A DNA stretch of 64,000 nucleotides from Balanoglossus misakiensis (GCA_040954595.2 CM082580.2:4588001-4652000); one strand, 5' to 3'; positions 23,605 to 36,400 are shown, counted from the stretch's first letter. Numbers and translations: made by a program. Notes: generated by a model from the letters alone, not told the origin.

Positions 23605-26600
23605 TTAGGGTCTTTCGTTTGAATGGATTCCCTTGTGGTATTTGAGACTGCTATAATGAGTATAGGTTTTCCCACATTCACTGCATGAGAATGGTCTTTC
23701 CTTTGTATGGATCCTCATGTGTACCTTCATACTGCCAGACTGTGTAAAAGTTTTTCCACATTCACTACATGAATATGGTCTTTCATTTGAATGGATCTTC
23801 TCGTGTGTCTTCAGAGTGCTACTCTGTGTAAAAGTTTTACCACATTCACTGCATAAATATGGTCGCTCGTTTGAATGGATTCTCATGTGTACCTCTAGCT
23901 GGCGAGGATAAGCAAAACTTTTCCCACATTCACCGCATGAATGAGGTCTTTCATTTGTATGCATCTGCATGTGCACCTTCAGAGTGCCACACTGTGTAAA
24001 AGTTTTACCACATTCACTGCATAAATATGGTCTTTCATTTGAATGAATCTGCATGTGTAATTTCAGATTGCTAGGATAAGTAAAACTTTTCCCACAGTCG
24101 CTGCATGAATACGGTCTATCATTTGAATGGATCCTCATGTGGTACTTCAGACTGCAACGTGCTTTGAAACTTTTCCCACATTCATTGCATGAATAATAAG
24201 GTCGTTCATTTGAATGGATCATCATGTGGTCCTTCAGATTGCTATTCCTTGCGAAACTTTTCCCACATTCACTGCATGAATAAGGTCTTTCATTTGAATG
24301 GATGCTTATGTGGTGTTTCAGATGGCCATACTGTGTAAAAGTTTTACCACATTCACTACATAAATAAGGTCTTTCATTTGAATGGATCCTCATGTGATGT
24401 TTCAGATGGCCATTCTGTATAAAACTTTTCCCACATTCACTGCATGAATAAGGTCTTTCATTTGAATGGATCCTCATGTGTACGTTCAGATCCCAACGCT
24501 TTGTGAAACTTTTCCCACACTCACTGCATGAATGTTTCCCATTTGAATGGATCCTCATGTGTACCTTCAGATGGTTATTCCTTGTGAAACTTTTCCCACA
24601 GTGGCTGCATGAATATGGTCTTTCTTTTGAATGGATCCTCTTGTGGTCCTTCAGACTGCGGCGCTTTGTGAAACTTTTCCCACATTCACTGCATGAATAA
24701 AGTTCCTCATTTGAATGGATCCTCATGTGTATTTTCAGATTTCCACGCTTTGTGAAACTTTTCCCACATTCACTGCATGAATAAGGTGTTTTATTCGAAT
24801 GGATCTTCATGTGTACCTTCAGATGGCTACTCTGTATAAAACTTTTCCCACATTTGCTGCATGAATGAGGTCTTTCATTTGAATGGATCCTCATGTGTAC
24901 CTTCAGTTGGCCATTATGTGTAAAAGTTTTACCGCATTCACTGCAAGAATATGGTCGTTCATTTGAATGGATCTTCTCGTGTTTGTTCAGATTTCCACGC
25001 TGTGTGAAACTTTTCCCACATTTGCTGCATGAATAAGGTCTTTCATTTGAATGGATCCTCATGTGTTCCTTCAGATGGCCATTATGTGTAAAAGTTTTAC
25101 CGCATTCACTACATGAATGAGGTCTTTCCTTTGAATGGATCTTCTCGTGATTCTTCAGACTGCTATCCCGAGTAAAGGTTTTACCACATTCACTGCATGA
25201 ATAAGGAGTTTTATTCGAATGAATCTTCATGTGTACCTTCAGATGGCTACTCTGTATAAAACTTTTCCCACATTTGCTGCATGAATGAGGTCTTTCATTT
25301 GAATGGATCCTCATGTGTACCTTCAGTTGGCCATTATGTGTAAAAGTTTTACCGCATTCATTGCAAGAATATGGTCGTTCATTTGAATGGATCTTCTCGT
25401 GTTTGTTCAGATTTCCACGCTGTGTGAAACTTTTCCCACATTTGCTGCATGAATAAGGTCTTTCATTTGAATGGATCCTCACGTGTTCCTTCAGATGGCC
25501 ACTATGTGTAAAAGTTTTACCGCATTCACTACATGAATAAGGTCGTTCATTTGAATGGATCCTCTTATGGTCCTTCAGACTGCTATTCCGAGTAAAGGTT
25601 TTACCACATTCACTACATGAATAAGGTCTTTCCTTTGAATGGATCTTCTCGTGTTTCTTCAGACTGCTATTCCGAGTAAAGGTTTTACCACATTCACTGC
25701 ATGAGTAAGGTCTTTCAATTGAATGAATCTGCATGTGTACCTTCACAGGCTTCAGATCACCACTACTAACTTCATCAGGTGGGTTCTCTTCAATATGGCC
25801 ATAGTGTGCCAGGGTGTTGACAATCAATGACACATCTGTTGGATGATAAAAAACATCAGGAAGGGTTAGAAAAATTGTATCAAAGGGGGGAAAAACACCT
25901 GTGTTTTTACGAAAGCAGTGTGTATGCAGATGATTGACATACAGGCAGTTAGCAGCAGTGGCCATGGTCTTTTATTGTTTGTTGTAAATGGAATACATGT
26001 AATCAGGTACTGTCACAACCAATGTAGTGCAGCTGCTACTCCATTGCAACTGGTGATTTTGTGGGAAGTTGTCTCTGGTTTGTTTCCGAGTTGGATACCA
26101 TCCAAATTGCCACTTTACCATTTTGTGACAAGAGATGATTTGAATCATTCCCCCCCAAAAAACAAATTAGATCTGCTCACAGGCCATGAGCAATCACATG
26201 TCTTTTGTACCTGAGCAAAGCTAAATAAATTTTCTTGGTGGGGGGGGGGGGGGGGAGGGGGTATGTTTGACACCTTTTTTGTTCTGCGAGGTCTACATAT
26301 TTTATTGCTATGAAATCCTGACAACAAAGGATGATAAAAAGTTGATCAGCCAGTGTCAAATCGAAGTTTTCAAAAATTTATCGTTCGCAGAAAGTTCTTG
26401 TTTTACAGTATGTACCGGTGTCTGTCAATGTGTAACACTTATGTCACGTAGGCTGACAGTTCTGACTAGACCTTTTTAATTATATTGACATACCAGTGTC
26501 TCTCTTGTTGTCATATCGAAATTGCAACACGTCTGTGGGTAAATTTTATAATCTTGGAGCTTAGTTATTTGTATGTCTAGGTTGCATAGGTCATGCCTTA

Positions 26601-28170
26601 TTTCAAGCTTGCAAGCCTTGCCCAATATCATTTACATATTAATACTGCCAATTTTTACGTAATTATGGTCAGAAATATGTGAAATATGCATTTTCTATTA
26701 ACAGGAGCTCAAATTTTATCAACAAGACCAAATGGTCTCAGTATTTGGTGCCAGCCTTGACTTGTAAGTTATATTGAGACGAGCATCTCTCCAATGCTCT
26801 ATTGAAAACAACACGGCCGTAAAGAACTGCACACTGTGCATGTCTATCATGTACACTTCAATGTTATGCTGAATGTGGTGCAGTTACGGGTATAGATTGA
26901 CGCAAACCAGGATGAGAAACAAATAGCAAAACTTAACTGTACGCTTACTTACCATCAGAAGATTCAGTGCCATCATCACAGCGATGCCTTACTTCATCAA
27001 GTGATGTTTCCAACAGTCTGCCAAGTTCATGTAATATATTTGAACTTCTGTACTGCCCACACACTTCAGAACATTCTGGAATAATAAGGCATGAGCATAA
27101 AATATGGTGTGTGCCGGAGTGAACAGCAGCTTATATTGTCAGTCCGTTTACTTGTATGTGCCACGCATAGGTTTTGCAGACAACGTCTATGAAATAACCT
27201 GGACTCATTTGCTGTACAATGTATTATTATTTTGTGTAAGTATACTTGAAATTTCGACTGGGAATTAACAGCTGGAAGCCATTCAGATTCTGCATGCTTG
27301 GCAGGGGGGGGGGTGCTCAATAATTTTGGAGTTTCTAGTAAAATAACCACCACACCCCTCCCCCAAGGCCGTAAATAATGATGATTATATTATACCAGTA
27401 ATTGATGGTGTAAATCACGCTATTTTATTGGTCGAGACACGACACGTGACCGTGATTCGTCATATACCCCAGTCATATATCATAGTCAAAGAAAATGCCT
27501 TATTAAAATGTTTTATGCAAAGTTTCAATATACTGGCATAATATAATAGCAATAAAACACCCGCAGCCATGGTATACCACTCGATTTTGACCAGTTCAAC
27601 TCCATATACGCACTCGCTATCGCTCGTGCGTATATGTCTTGAACTGGTCAAAATCTCGTGGTATACCATGGCTGCGGGTGTTTTATTGCTTAATTTTTCT
27701 ATAAATTGATAAGTTTCCAAGTGAACACATTTTCTCAGTAGGCAACCAATCACAGCACCGATACTCTAAATTACAGCGGACAACTTGGGATAATTCGGAA
27801 GTGGATAGGGCATGTAGAAAGCGTAGTCCTTCACAAGAAATTGCCGCAAAACACACAGAAGATCATTTTAAATCGGCAAAGTGAATAGCACTGGATTTTG
27901 ACATGGAATGGATGGTACATGTATCAACACCAGATCCCATGTATCGATGCCATTTTGCTTTTTTGCGAACTTCGAAATGCGCGTGTCGAATATACTGTAC
28001 TGTAAACAATAATATTTTGATCTAAACAGAAAAACATGCAATGACATATACATACCAGCACTTGTCAAGTGTTTGCAATTTAGAAATAAACTATTTGATA
28101 GTGTGTCCTCCCGGCCCTGGTTTCCAATTGTCGTCGACAATCCACTATGCAGCGCGTTCGCTTCCTCCAT
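23605..28170 (-). CDS. C2H2 zinc-finger protein, cluster gene 3 (25 fingers)
   Basis: Exons 28170-28056 (ATG, MEEANALHSGLS), 27075-26953 and 25835-23605 (TAA) join in phase to 822 residues. The exon 1 product differs from genes 1 and 2 in the middle (38 against 34 codons). Exon 2 is well kept ([20 protein letters not shown]), which points to selection on that part. There are 25 C2H2 fingers; 3-7 and 8-12 are near copies from a 420-bp tandem duplication. Finger 15 is one residue short in its linker (NGKHSC) and finger 19 one longer. Fingers 16-25 match the distal fingers of gene 2. A nuclear DNA-binding role is inferred. Intron 1 holds a family D element in reverse orientation; intron 2 is unlike that of genes 1 and 2 and contains a G-run near 26240. 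The frame upstream of 25835 is intron. Confidence 0.9.
24778..25617. repeat. 420-bp tandem duplication of five zinc fingers in gene 3
   Basis: Fingers 3-7 (about 25198-25617) and 8-12 (about 24778-25197) are nearly identical in DNA, for example GGCCATTATGTGTAAAAG and the CACATTTGCTGCATGAAT block recur 420 bp apart. Exactly five 84-bp finger units. Confidence 0.85.
27384..27692. mobile_element. MITE family D, reverse-oriented copy in intron 1 of gene 3
   Basis: Complement of 21210-21523 with small changes; hairpin half on the right (GCCATGGTATACCAC, CTCGCTATCGCTCG). Opposite orientation shows a separate insertion from the gene 2 copy. Confidence 0.85.
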
Positions 28171-28199
28171 TTTTAATTTACGATGTGGCGAGAGGTTAA

Positions 28200-28234
28200 A
28201 GGTCATGAGGTCGGTGAATCGCGCCACCTAGCGG
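28200..28234. promoter_or_regulatory. Proximal block: AGGTCA/AGGTCG repeat plus CTCF-core-like site (gene 3)
   Basis: AGGTCATGAGGTCG at 28200-28213 and GCGCCACCTAGCGG at 28221-28234, 30-64 bp upstream of the ATG at 28170. The surrounding sequence has diverged from genes 1 and 2 while this block is kept. Confidence 0.5.
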
Positions 28235-28447
28235 ACGGGGTGGAAACTGGCACAGATCATAGACAGTACTGTCTATGCTGCGACTAAGCTTTCCAAAACT
28301 GATGAAGGTGTCGCTTTCCAAAACTGATGAAGGTCTGAGTCGTGAGGGGTTTGTACTTTGTTACACGTCGATCGCGCATATGGCTTAGACAATTTTCCAC
28401 ATGTCTCTCAAATGCATGCAATGGGAGAGTTTCTCGAAGAAATAAGA

Positions 28448-28517
28448 CTGGAATCCAGACCGCTATGTTGTTTCAGTGTGCGGGCTCTCTCTTTAAAAAA
28501 AACGGTCTGGATTCCAG
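28448..28517. repeat. 15-bp perfect inverted repeat, 40-bp loop
   Basis: CTGGAATCCAGACCG (28448-28462) and its exact complement (28503-28517). Confidence 0.8.
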
Positions 28518-29488
28518 TAAGGCTGTCGAGTGCTGCAGAGATCGTCGCAAAAGAAGTTAGGTAAAATACTGCTTTACTACCATCTGAATCAAACTACATG
28601 TATAACGTAGTAACACCACAAGCTCGAGAGAGAGTGAGGCCCTTACATCGGGATAGAGTGAGCTAACCCGAAAGCACAAAAAAAAACGAGTTATACAGGT
28701 ATGTGAAGAAAAAAATACACCTGTCCATAACAAAATGATCAATCACACGTAAGCTTACACGCAAAAATCATGTTGTAAAACCATGGCTTTATACAGACAT
28801 TTGGCAAGATTCCTTAAAACTGTTGCTGTATTTGACCTCATCGGGTCAAAAAACTTATAAGGCAACAGGTGCCTTTTTGAGAAACCAAATGCAACATGCA
28901 CGAACATCACGTAATTCAAAATTTTAAAAAGAAGAAAATACTCATTGATTAAATTCTAAACTATCATTTTTTTTCTGAATTGTAGATCGCCGAACTATGC
29001 CAGGTTTCATTGCTTTTGGCCGATGGCATTTATACCAGCCATACCAAAGTAATACCTAAAACACGTCACTATGGTCGATAAAAACTACGTTCTGTTTTGA
29101 CAGAGAGCATTTGCCTTACTTTGTTAGTGTAAAAAGTAGCACAGTCGATGCATTGTGGCAATGTTAGTATTTAGTTATAAGCAGTAAGTAGCATGAAGAA
29201 AATCACCACTTCATGGGGAATGTTCAGCTATCCATGAGAGTCAATTATCAGTGGTAAAAAAGTAATGAAAAGGTCATCTCCCCACCGTAAATGCAGCAAA
29301 AATCTAGTAACTGCAACTGCAGTATGTAGGTACTATTCGACAACATCATGGATGACCGGGCATCGGGTCATCGGTCATCTATAGTAAAGCCGTCCCTGAC
29401 GAGCAAATGTTTGGAGTGGGTGGCTAAAAAATGTCCTGTTCCCGGTATAATAAAAATGCCCTTGTCTTTTTCTTATTGATGGGTATTT

Positions 29489-29908
29489 CCGGTGTTGTGC
29501 CGAATTCGGCCCCGTGCCGATTACGTCCCGCGCATGCTCGGGTCATCAGTAACATGTGTCTGAAATATTGCATTTTCTTGTGTGAAAGATTTGCCATCCA
29601 ACGTGCATGTAAGGCTGTGCATGAATGTACATTGTACTGCACTGTAAACTTGGACATTGCATTACCGCAAGGATTTAATTTCATTCCACCAACAAATCAG
29701 GGCCATGGGCAGATATTCACCCATTTAGGCCGAAACCATCACTTTTAGCTTTCAACAGTTAACATGACTTTAGTTGGGGTCTTAATCGGCACTGGGGCTG
29801 AAATCAGCTGCTTTACCTGTCGATCTTATCCCTTAGAAGCCATGGTTTGTTTGTCAAGGCATGCGCGGGGACGTATTCGGCATGGGGCCGAATTCGGCAC
29901 AACACCGG
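29489..29908. mobile_element. Putative MITE family E with ~48-bp terminal inverted repeats
   Basis: Left arm 29489-29537 (CCGGTGTTGTGCCGAATTCG, CCCCGTGCCGA, GCGCATGC) pairs with right arm 29860-29908. 420 bp between the ends, no coding frame of note. A target duplication is not obvious. Confidence 0.75.
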
Positions 29909-30479
29909 GTTTCCTTACACAGTCAGTCATCGCCCGTTCTACGCGCAAGTTTCCGGGATTTCCTCCCTACGTCATAGACCAGGCCTGTCAATCACAATCT
30001 AAACGGCCCCGCCTTCCAGCGTTCGTGACAGGCCTGGCTTCAAAGCTCAGTGGTTTACGTGTGCCTCACGTGAACAGATTTGAGCTCTTGATGATTTCCT
30101 TGATCCATGTATTTACAGCTGAAACGTCCAGGTAGAATCGAAATCGTTGAATCCTGGGTGCTTCCATATAATTTAGCCCCGCCCCTTTCGATGACTCATC
30201 ATCAACACGTCACAAGGTGGCGTTTTTAAGTTCCCATGATTCTCCATTATACGCATGCGTACACTCCACACGTCCTTCCTGGCCATTTTGGGGAAAGCCA
30301 CGATGACATCATAACATATTTTCACGCCAAAATAACTTCCACCTCCTTCAGTTATATCGCGACAAAACCAAGAAGACGGATACCTGAATGCTTCAACTTC
30401 ACAGTGAACCGGTTTTGTAGAAAAAGCTCTGTATATATATTTTTATATTTTACCAGACAGTTCGTTTACGGTATGTGCA

Positions 30480-33400
30480 ATGGGTGTACTGCTGGCAAAG
30501 TTATGGAGGCTATTCTCAAACGAAGGTACGTATTATTGCTCCGTATTCAGTTCGAAGGATGTTTCCCTCGAGCTGTCGATATTTTTCGCGTTTCGTTGTA
30601 TTTCATTTCCATGTACGTCGCTCAGAAATGTTAAATCCGTGTGTAGGGGAGCGCCTGTTGGCATGTCTGGTTTCCTCAGCTCTGCTCCGGTGAACGTCTT
30701 GAAGGAAACAATGAAACAAAGACTTGTCGACAACAAGTGACCGACGTTTTGTTTACCCACATTACCGTTATATTCACATGAGAAACCATACATACATGGT
30801 TGAGAACGGACTAAACGTTGATCAGTTTAAATATTCAAACATTGACTGAGTTTATTCTTGGCATCTGTGAGAAAATAGTCGCCCAAAAGTTTAAGAATAT
30901 CGTTTTCGAAGAATCAAAGGCCTGGTGTGTATACAGTATGTTGACGTAATGGGAAATGGCGACAACAACAAAGACGATTGACGTATTTGATACGAAGGTC
31001 AAACTGGGGCAGTTGTACGGATCCGATATCATCCAGCCCAATCGATAGTGTTTCCTGTAACTATTATAGTATTGTATGCCTAGGCTATCTAGTGCCTTTA
31101 AACTCCTGGGCTCTTTGTTCTTATGAATTGCTGGTTACAGTTAAACAGAATAGAATGGTATTGGTAAGCCCAGTTGTCACACTTCAGTTACGTAACTTTG
31201 ACACTTATCATGTGTGGGTTACTGTGAGACTGGACTTGTACGGCTAGCTGCAGCTGACAGACTGACCGACCGACCGGCTGTGCTCAGTCATTCAGAAATC
31301 CACCTAACTATGTAGACGTCACCAGTGAATGGATTTGTATAAATGGGGCATTGTTATACAACAGTGATTTGCTTACAGTACTTCCGAAGCAACACATGTC
31401 CCCTATAGCAATAGCTTGACGTCAGTAGGGCTTTATATTACCATTTCATGTAAGACCGCCATTGCTGAACCAAGGTGACAGTTCAATGTGTATCCTAAAT
31501 TGTGTGGCTGTATCAAGCTGGTGTTCACTTTGTTTGTAAAACATAATGGAAATATTACCATAAAATACACGAGTTCAGTTTCTCGTACAGGGTCTTTCTG
31601 TACACTACAGCACAATAGTGACAGTAGAAAACAAGGTCATGATTATGACAAATTGGTTACATAAGCTTGTTATTATATGTTCAATTGAATTGGAGGTCAT
31701 ACATCATTGCTGGGCAATTTACATGTACTTGTCAAACCATTTTGCATTTTGTTATCAGTAATTGACTACCCACAGAAATGTGTAGGAATCTACTTCGAAT
31801 ATTCACATCATGGTCGGTTGAGACTTTCTTCAAAATGTGAAGTTCTGTAGCCATAAATCAAATCAAGGTTTGATGCAACTAAAATTGAATTTGTTGAAAA
31901 AAAAACCTGAAATTTGAATTTTCTCAGGATATAAGAATATGTTGATTAGTCTTGTCTATTACCCAAATGAAATAGCTACAGTAGTAAGTAATGTAATAGT
32001 GGACGAAATAAACATGCTGAAAATACAATGTAACTCAAATAGAAACGGCATGGTCAGGTTGAATAGGTGCTATCCTTATCTTTGTTCTCACATTGAAAAG
32101 TGTAGACAGCGGGGGCCAGAGTTGAAGTACTGTGTCAATAGACTATCGACTCTCGCCAGGTCAGGGTAAAGAATGTTGAGTTGTTGTTGGGATACATTGC
32201 ACATTCAACAGGTATGTCAAACACACATGGCAGATGCGTGTACACATTGTACATGTACATGACCTTGAAAATATGCTTGGAGTATAAATCAAATGTATGC
32301 ATTAACAAAAGAGGTACTGCTTTGAGTTTGTGAAAACGTTTTCATGATTCACACGAGCTGAAGCAATCATCAGAAGAACAGTGTACTAATAGTAATACAA
32401 AACTAGAATAGCCCGTGGACATAAATCCAAGGTAAAATGTAGGGTACTGTAGAGACACAGCCATGAGAAACAAGGTTCAGTATGTGTAACATTTTATTGT
32501 AAGTTTGGGGTGCAAAATATCACTCGCTCACTGTTTTATCTAGACGGGAGGATGACAGGATTCACCCCCTGTTGACATGTTGGCAACCCCTAGCAATTTG
32601 TCAAGGGGGACCAAAGGTACAGTATGGTATTTGTAGTCTCTGAGACCTGTTGTTTTATTGGAGAAGGCCTGGTTGGTGTAGTAGAAACATTTATTTCCTA
32701 AACGTGACCTTAAATTGTGTGAAGTATAAAGTCAACATGCTTTCCATTTAAGTACTTCCTCAGCTGCAGGCCTTGTATTTCTTACCAGCTCACAGGAAGC
32801 AGCCTTGAGTGTCTCCCAGCATTTTCTGTGGAGCCAAATTTACTATGGTGTGCTTGGACAGAGAGGAAATCTTTATAAATCAGAAGTGAGAAAATTGAGT
32901 CATGAATTATAGAACAGGTCATTTACATTCAAGCTGACAAATATGGTGTTTTTTCTTGGAACGCGCTGGCTGAAATATTTCTGTGTTGTACAACTTTTGA
33001 CCGTTACAGTGATGTGTCAAAAACCTCAGACATGGTGCGGTGCTCACTTTATACACATGCTCTCTGAAGTGAAGTGATGGCTCAGAAAAGAAAGACAACT
33101 CTCAGTGTGTTTTATTGGTGTGTGGTGCTTTTGTCAAAGAGAGTTCAATACGGTCAGACAAGCTCAGTCCGACTGGCTTGCTTTAGTAGGATAGATACAT
33201 GTACGTGTATGTTCTAAAATGCAGCTGTCTTTTCACAAATATTTATCACAGCCTCTCTGACAAGACCCACGGGGAGAAAACTACTCGTGGTATGCTAACA
33301 CTACAGAACAATGTATTTTCATACATGTATACATGCAGCCGCATTGCATATTTACATTCATTATACTGTAGGACAATGGCACATTAGTCCTTGAAAAAAG

Positions 33401-36400
33401 AGTATAATCAGTAGTGTATCAGCCATAGTTCTATGGGTTGTCATGAAAGGGGTGCAGTGTGGTATGTTATTATTCATTTCAAGGCTGTTTGATCAAAAAG
33501 TGACAATGGCGTTAATTATATCACTGGAACTCGTCAGTATTTCCACTGTTATGAAATATACTTCTGTGTCATACCAGACATTTTCAAACTACTGTTTCGA
33601 GGTCTAAACTTCCTAGTTTCTGATTCATAGAATCTTGAACTAAACTCTTTATCGAGTCCAGACAGCCAAAGATTCTTCTTCATGCAACATTCCATCCACT
33701 TACTGGGCTGAATGAACAGCAGGAGACGAGTTGAAATGTCTTGTTGTGTGTTTCTTTTCAGCAAGTTGAGACAATGATAGTATTTTCTGAAATTGTGTGT
33801 TTCATTGCAAAAATATATATCCGGACAAAAATGATTGCACTGGTTTGTGTAAGCTTGCCCAGATTTTGCACATTTATTATTGCGGACAGGAATTCAGTTG
33901 GGGTTTCTTTGAAAACTACAAATTGATAACAGTTGAAAGCTATGCTATTACATGTTGACATTTGCCTGACGTTTGTATTGATATTGAATGTATTATCTTC
34001 ATCATTCATAGCATACTCCTGGGTATAAGTCTGGGATTTCCATGTTGAGTATTGGGTATTTGAGACAAATTAATGGGAAAATGTTGCTCCAACTGTCACC
34101 CCATGATCCCTCGGTAGAAAGTGTTTACAACAGAATCAAAGGAACACATTCTCACTGGGCGTGCACAATTTATTCTTGACCTTTTGGAGAGAAGTCGCTG
34201 TGAGTCTGCAGTGTTCTCTCCCCCAGGTCATTTGGAGTCATACAGTGCAGCTTAGGAATAGCTTTCCAATTTGCTAACAACTTGTTGACGCAGTGTTTTT
34301 AATGGGTCAGCATTTGTTAACCTGAGCGTTAACCTGCGTTAACTTGTGCGTTAACTTGTGTGTTGCAACAGTGTTACAAAGGTGTGAAACAGCTCACCCA
34401 CTTGGCATTGTTTGCAGTTAGCGCCTAATGCACATTATTTAACTGACGCCACCCACGCACCCTATTAATTGACACATTGTTTCAATGCTTTTGTTAGGTC
34501 AACACAGCACATAAACTTATACATTGTTTCTATCAAAGGTTCATTACAATGGTGACTCCCTGTGTGAAATCAGTGACACCAAGAATTCTAGTTGCATGAG
34601 TAGTTTGTGGTGTTCTTTTTTCATGTACAGGTTAAAAATTCTCTTGTGACTTGTGGAATCACAACATGTCCTTCACTAGGGCAAAATGAGTGAATGGCCA
34701 TGCAGTCATGTACGTTTGTAAATACACACACACTCTCTGCCACACACATCACACACACACACAACTAACTGGCATGAAAAAGTAAAAACAGCCAACAAAG
34801 ACAGTTGTTTTAAACAGTATTAAAGGATGTACGGTAATCAATCCTTCGATTCCACCAGGAAAAAATAATTATTCTTTACAAAAAGACGAAACAATGGGGT
34901 AAAAATGAGTCAAAGTGCCAGAACGACCCCTCGGACATTTATGCAAATTAGGTTCAAATAGGCTTCATGGTGCGATTGAAAATCAACAACACATTTCGCC
35001 AACTTGTCCCATTTGTTGTTCCACATCAAATGAATGGAAGATCCGAGAAAATCCACACTTTTCCAGTTTTTGCAGAGTCATCCTATAAGTATAAGCGCTA
35101 CTATGGTACCGCTTACAGCTTTGAAACCAGTGGGAATATACTACGTAGTAAAAGCATACCAGGATGTGGGTGGGAACACGCTTTGAGTTGGTCCCTTGGG
35201 ACAAAGACGTTTTTAATTTATTCACGCACAGGGATGTATTTTTAGCCAGACAATGGCAAGACCTAGTTGCCTAGCAATTATCGCCATGAACTTTGCTACA
35301 AGTTTCACTATCACTTCCACTGGGCGTCTCAATTTTTTCAGCAGAGCCCCAGCTGCAGTAAGTTCCGACTACCTCAAGGTTTTGCCTGTAGGTTTTGGGG
35401 CACCACATTTTACTATTGACCATCAGCAACAAGGCACATTGACAGTTGACTAAGCAAGGTGCTAAACATCGCTCTTTTCAGAGGGGTAATTTTACACGCA
35501 AGCTCATTAGAAACTGCCACTTGTATCCCCTCAATTTTCAGCCACCCCCCTGTTACAAAATGACCCCTTTCCTTAATTAACTATTCACGCCTGATTTGAG
35601 GTCAGACAAGGGTCATTCATTCATGGCTGTTTGAGGGGGCTTACGTTTAGCAATAGGCGAAATTTTAGGGGTTGTAAAATAATTAATTATCAGAAAAATA
35701 GTGGGTGGACGAACTAAGAGTAATTGATCATTTTATGGGTCAATTTTTACATTCTTGACGCACCCTATTGTTTTGACACACCCGTTAAAGGCAAGCCTAT
35801 TAGGTGCTAATGGCCTACCATTAGAGCGTCAATAGGATGCTGACCTGTGCGTTTAAAGGCGTTTAAACAGAGTTGACGCAGCGTTTAAACAGAGTTGACG
35901 CAGTGTTTAAATGGAGCTGACCCAGTGTTGGTGCAGTTGGAAAGCTATTCCTAAGCTGCACTGTAGTTGTTTCTCACAGGAAGCAACGCAGATGTGGTAG
36001 ATGCAAGCTTGTGATGGCCAGGAGTGGCCACACTCTTGATACATGTGTACAGTGTACAAATGTATATCAATGCATTTATTTAAATGGGTGACAGAAATGT
36101 TACAGGGGTCAGTAGAACTTGGAGGTATCTTTAATTTTCCAAAGTGTGGTGTAAAGGTGCAAGCTAGAAATATTGATATCATGAAGTGACAAATTATTTA
36201 TTTATTTATTAGGGGGGTCTGTCTCAACTACTTTTATTTGAATATCACATGTACCTCATACTTGCTCTCACACGCTACATGCAAGATCAGAACTGTTGAT
36301 GTCTTCTGATCTTTTGCAATGTGATGATTAAACAACATATTAAATTTGGATTAGCTCACATTTTGCACGGTGCTGATAGTTTGATTACTGCCTTGCATGT

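Larger units (their letters stand above)
28235..30479. other. Intergenic between zinc-finger gene 3 and the ARL5 gene
   Basis: The genes on either side point away from each other, so both promoters lie here. No further gene seen. Inverted repeats at 28448-28517 and 29489-29908 are listed separately. A 12-bp inverted pair CCAGGCCTGTCA / TGACAGGCCTGG is at about 29979 and 30027. Confidence 0.6.

Noticed and set aside
25836-25965. Start MATAANCLYVNHLH of zinc-finger gene 3
   Set aside because: It has an ATG, but the same acceptor as in genes 1 and 2 lies at 25836 and the ECSEVCG and MEEAN exons are kept upstream in phase.
29431-30135. Frames of 105 and 123 codons between the zinc-finger and ARL5 genes
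   Set aside because: They overlap the terminal repeats of an inverted-repeat element and show no protein features.
34967-35245. 92-codon frame inside the TIR element as a transposase remnant
   Set aside because: No DDE/DDD spacing or helix-turn-helix pattern could be recognised.
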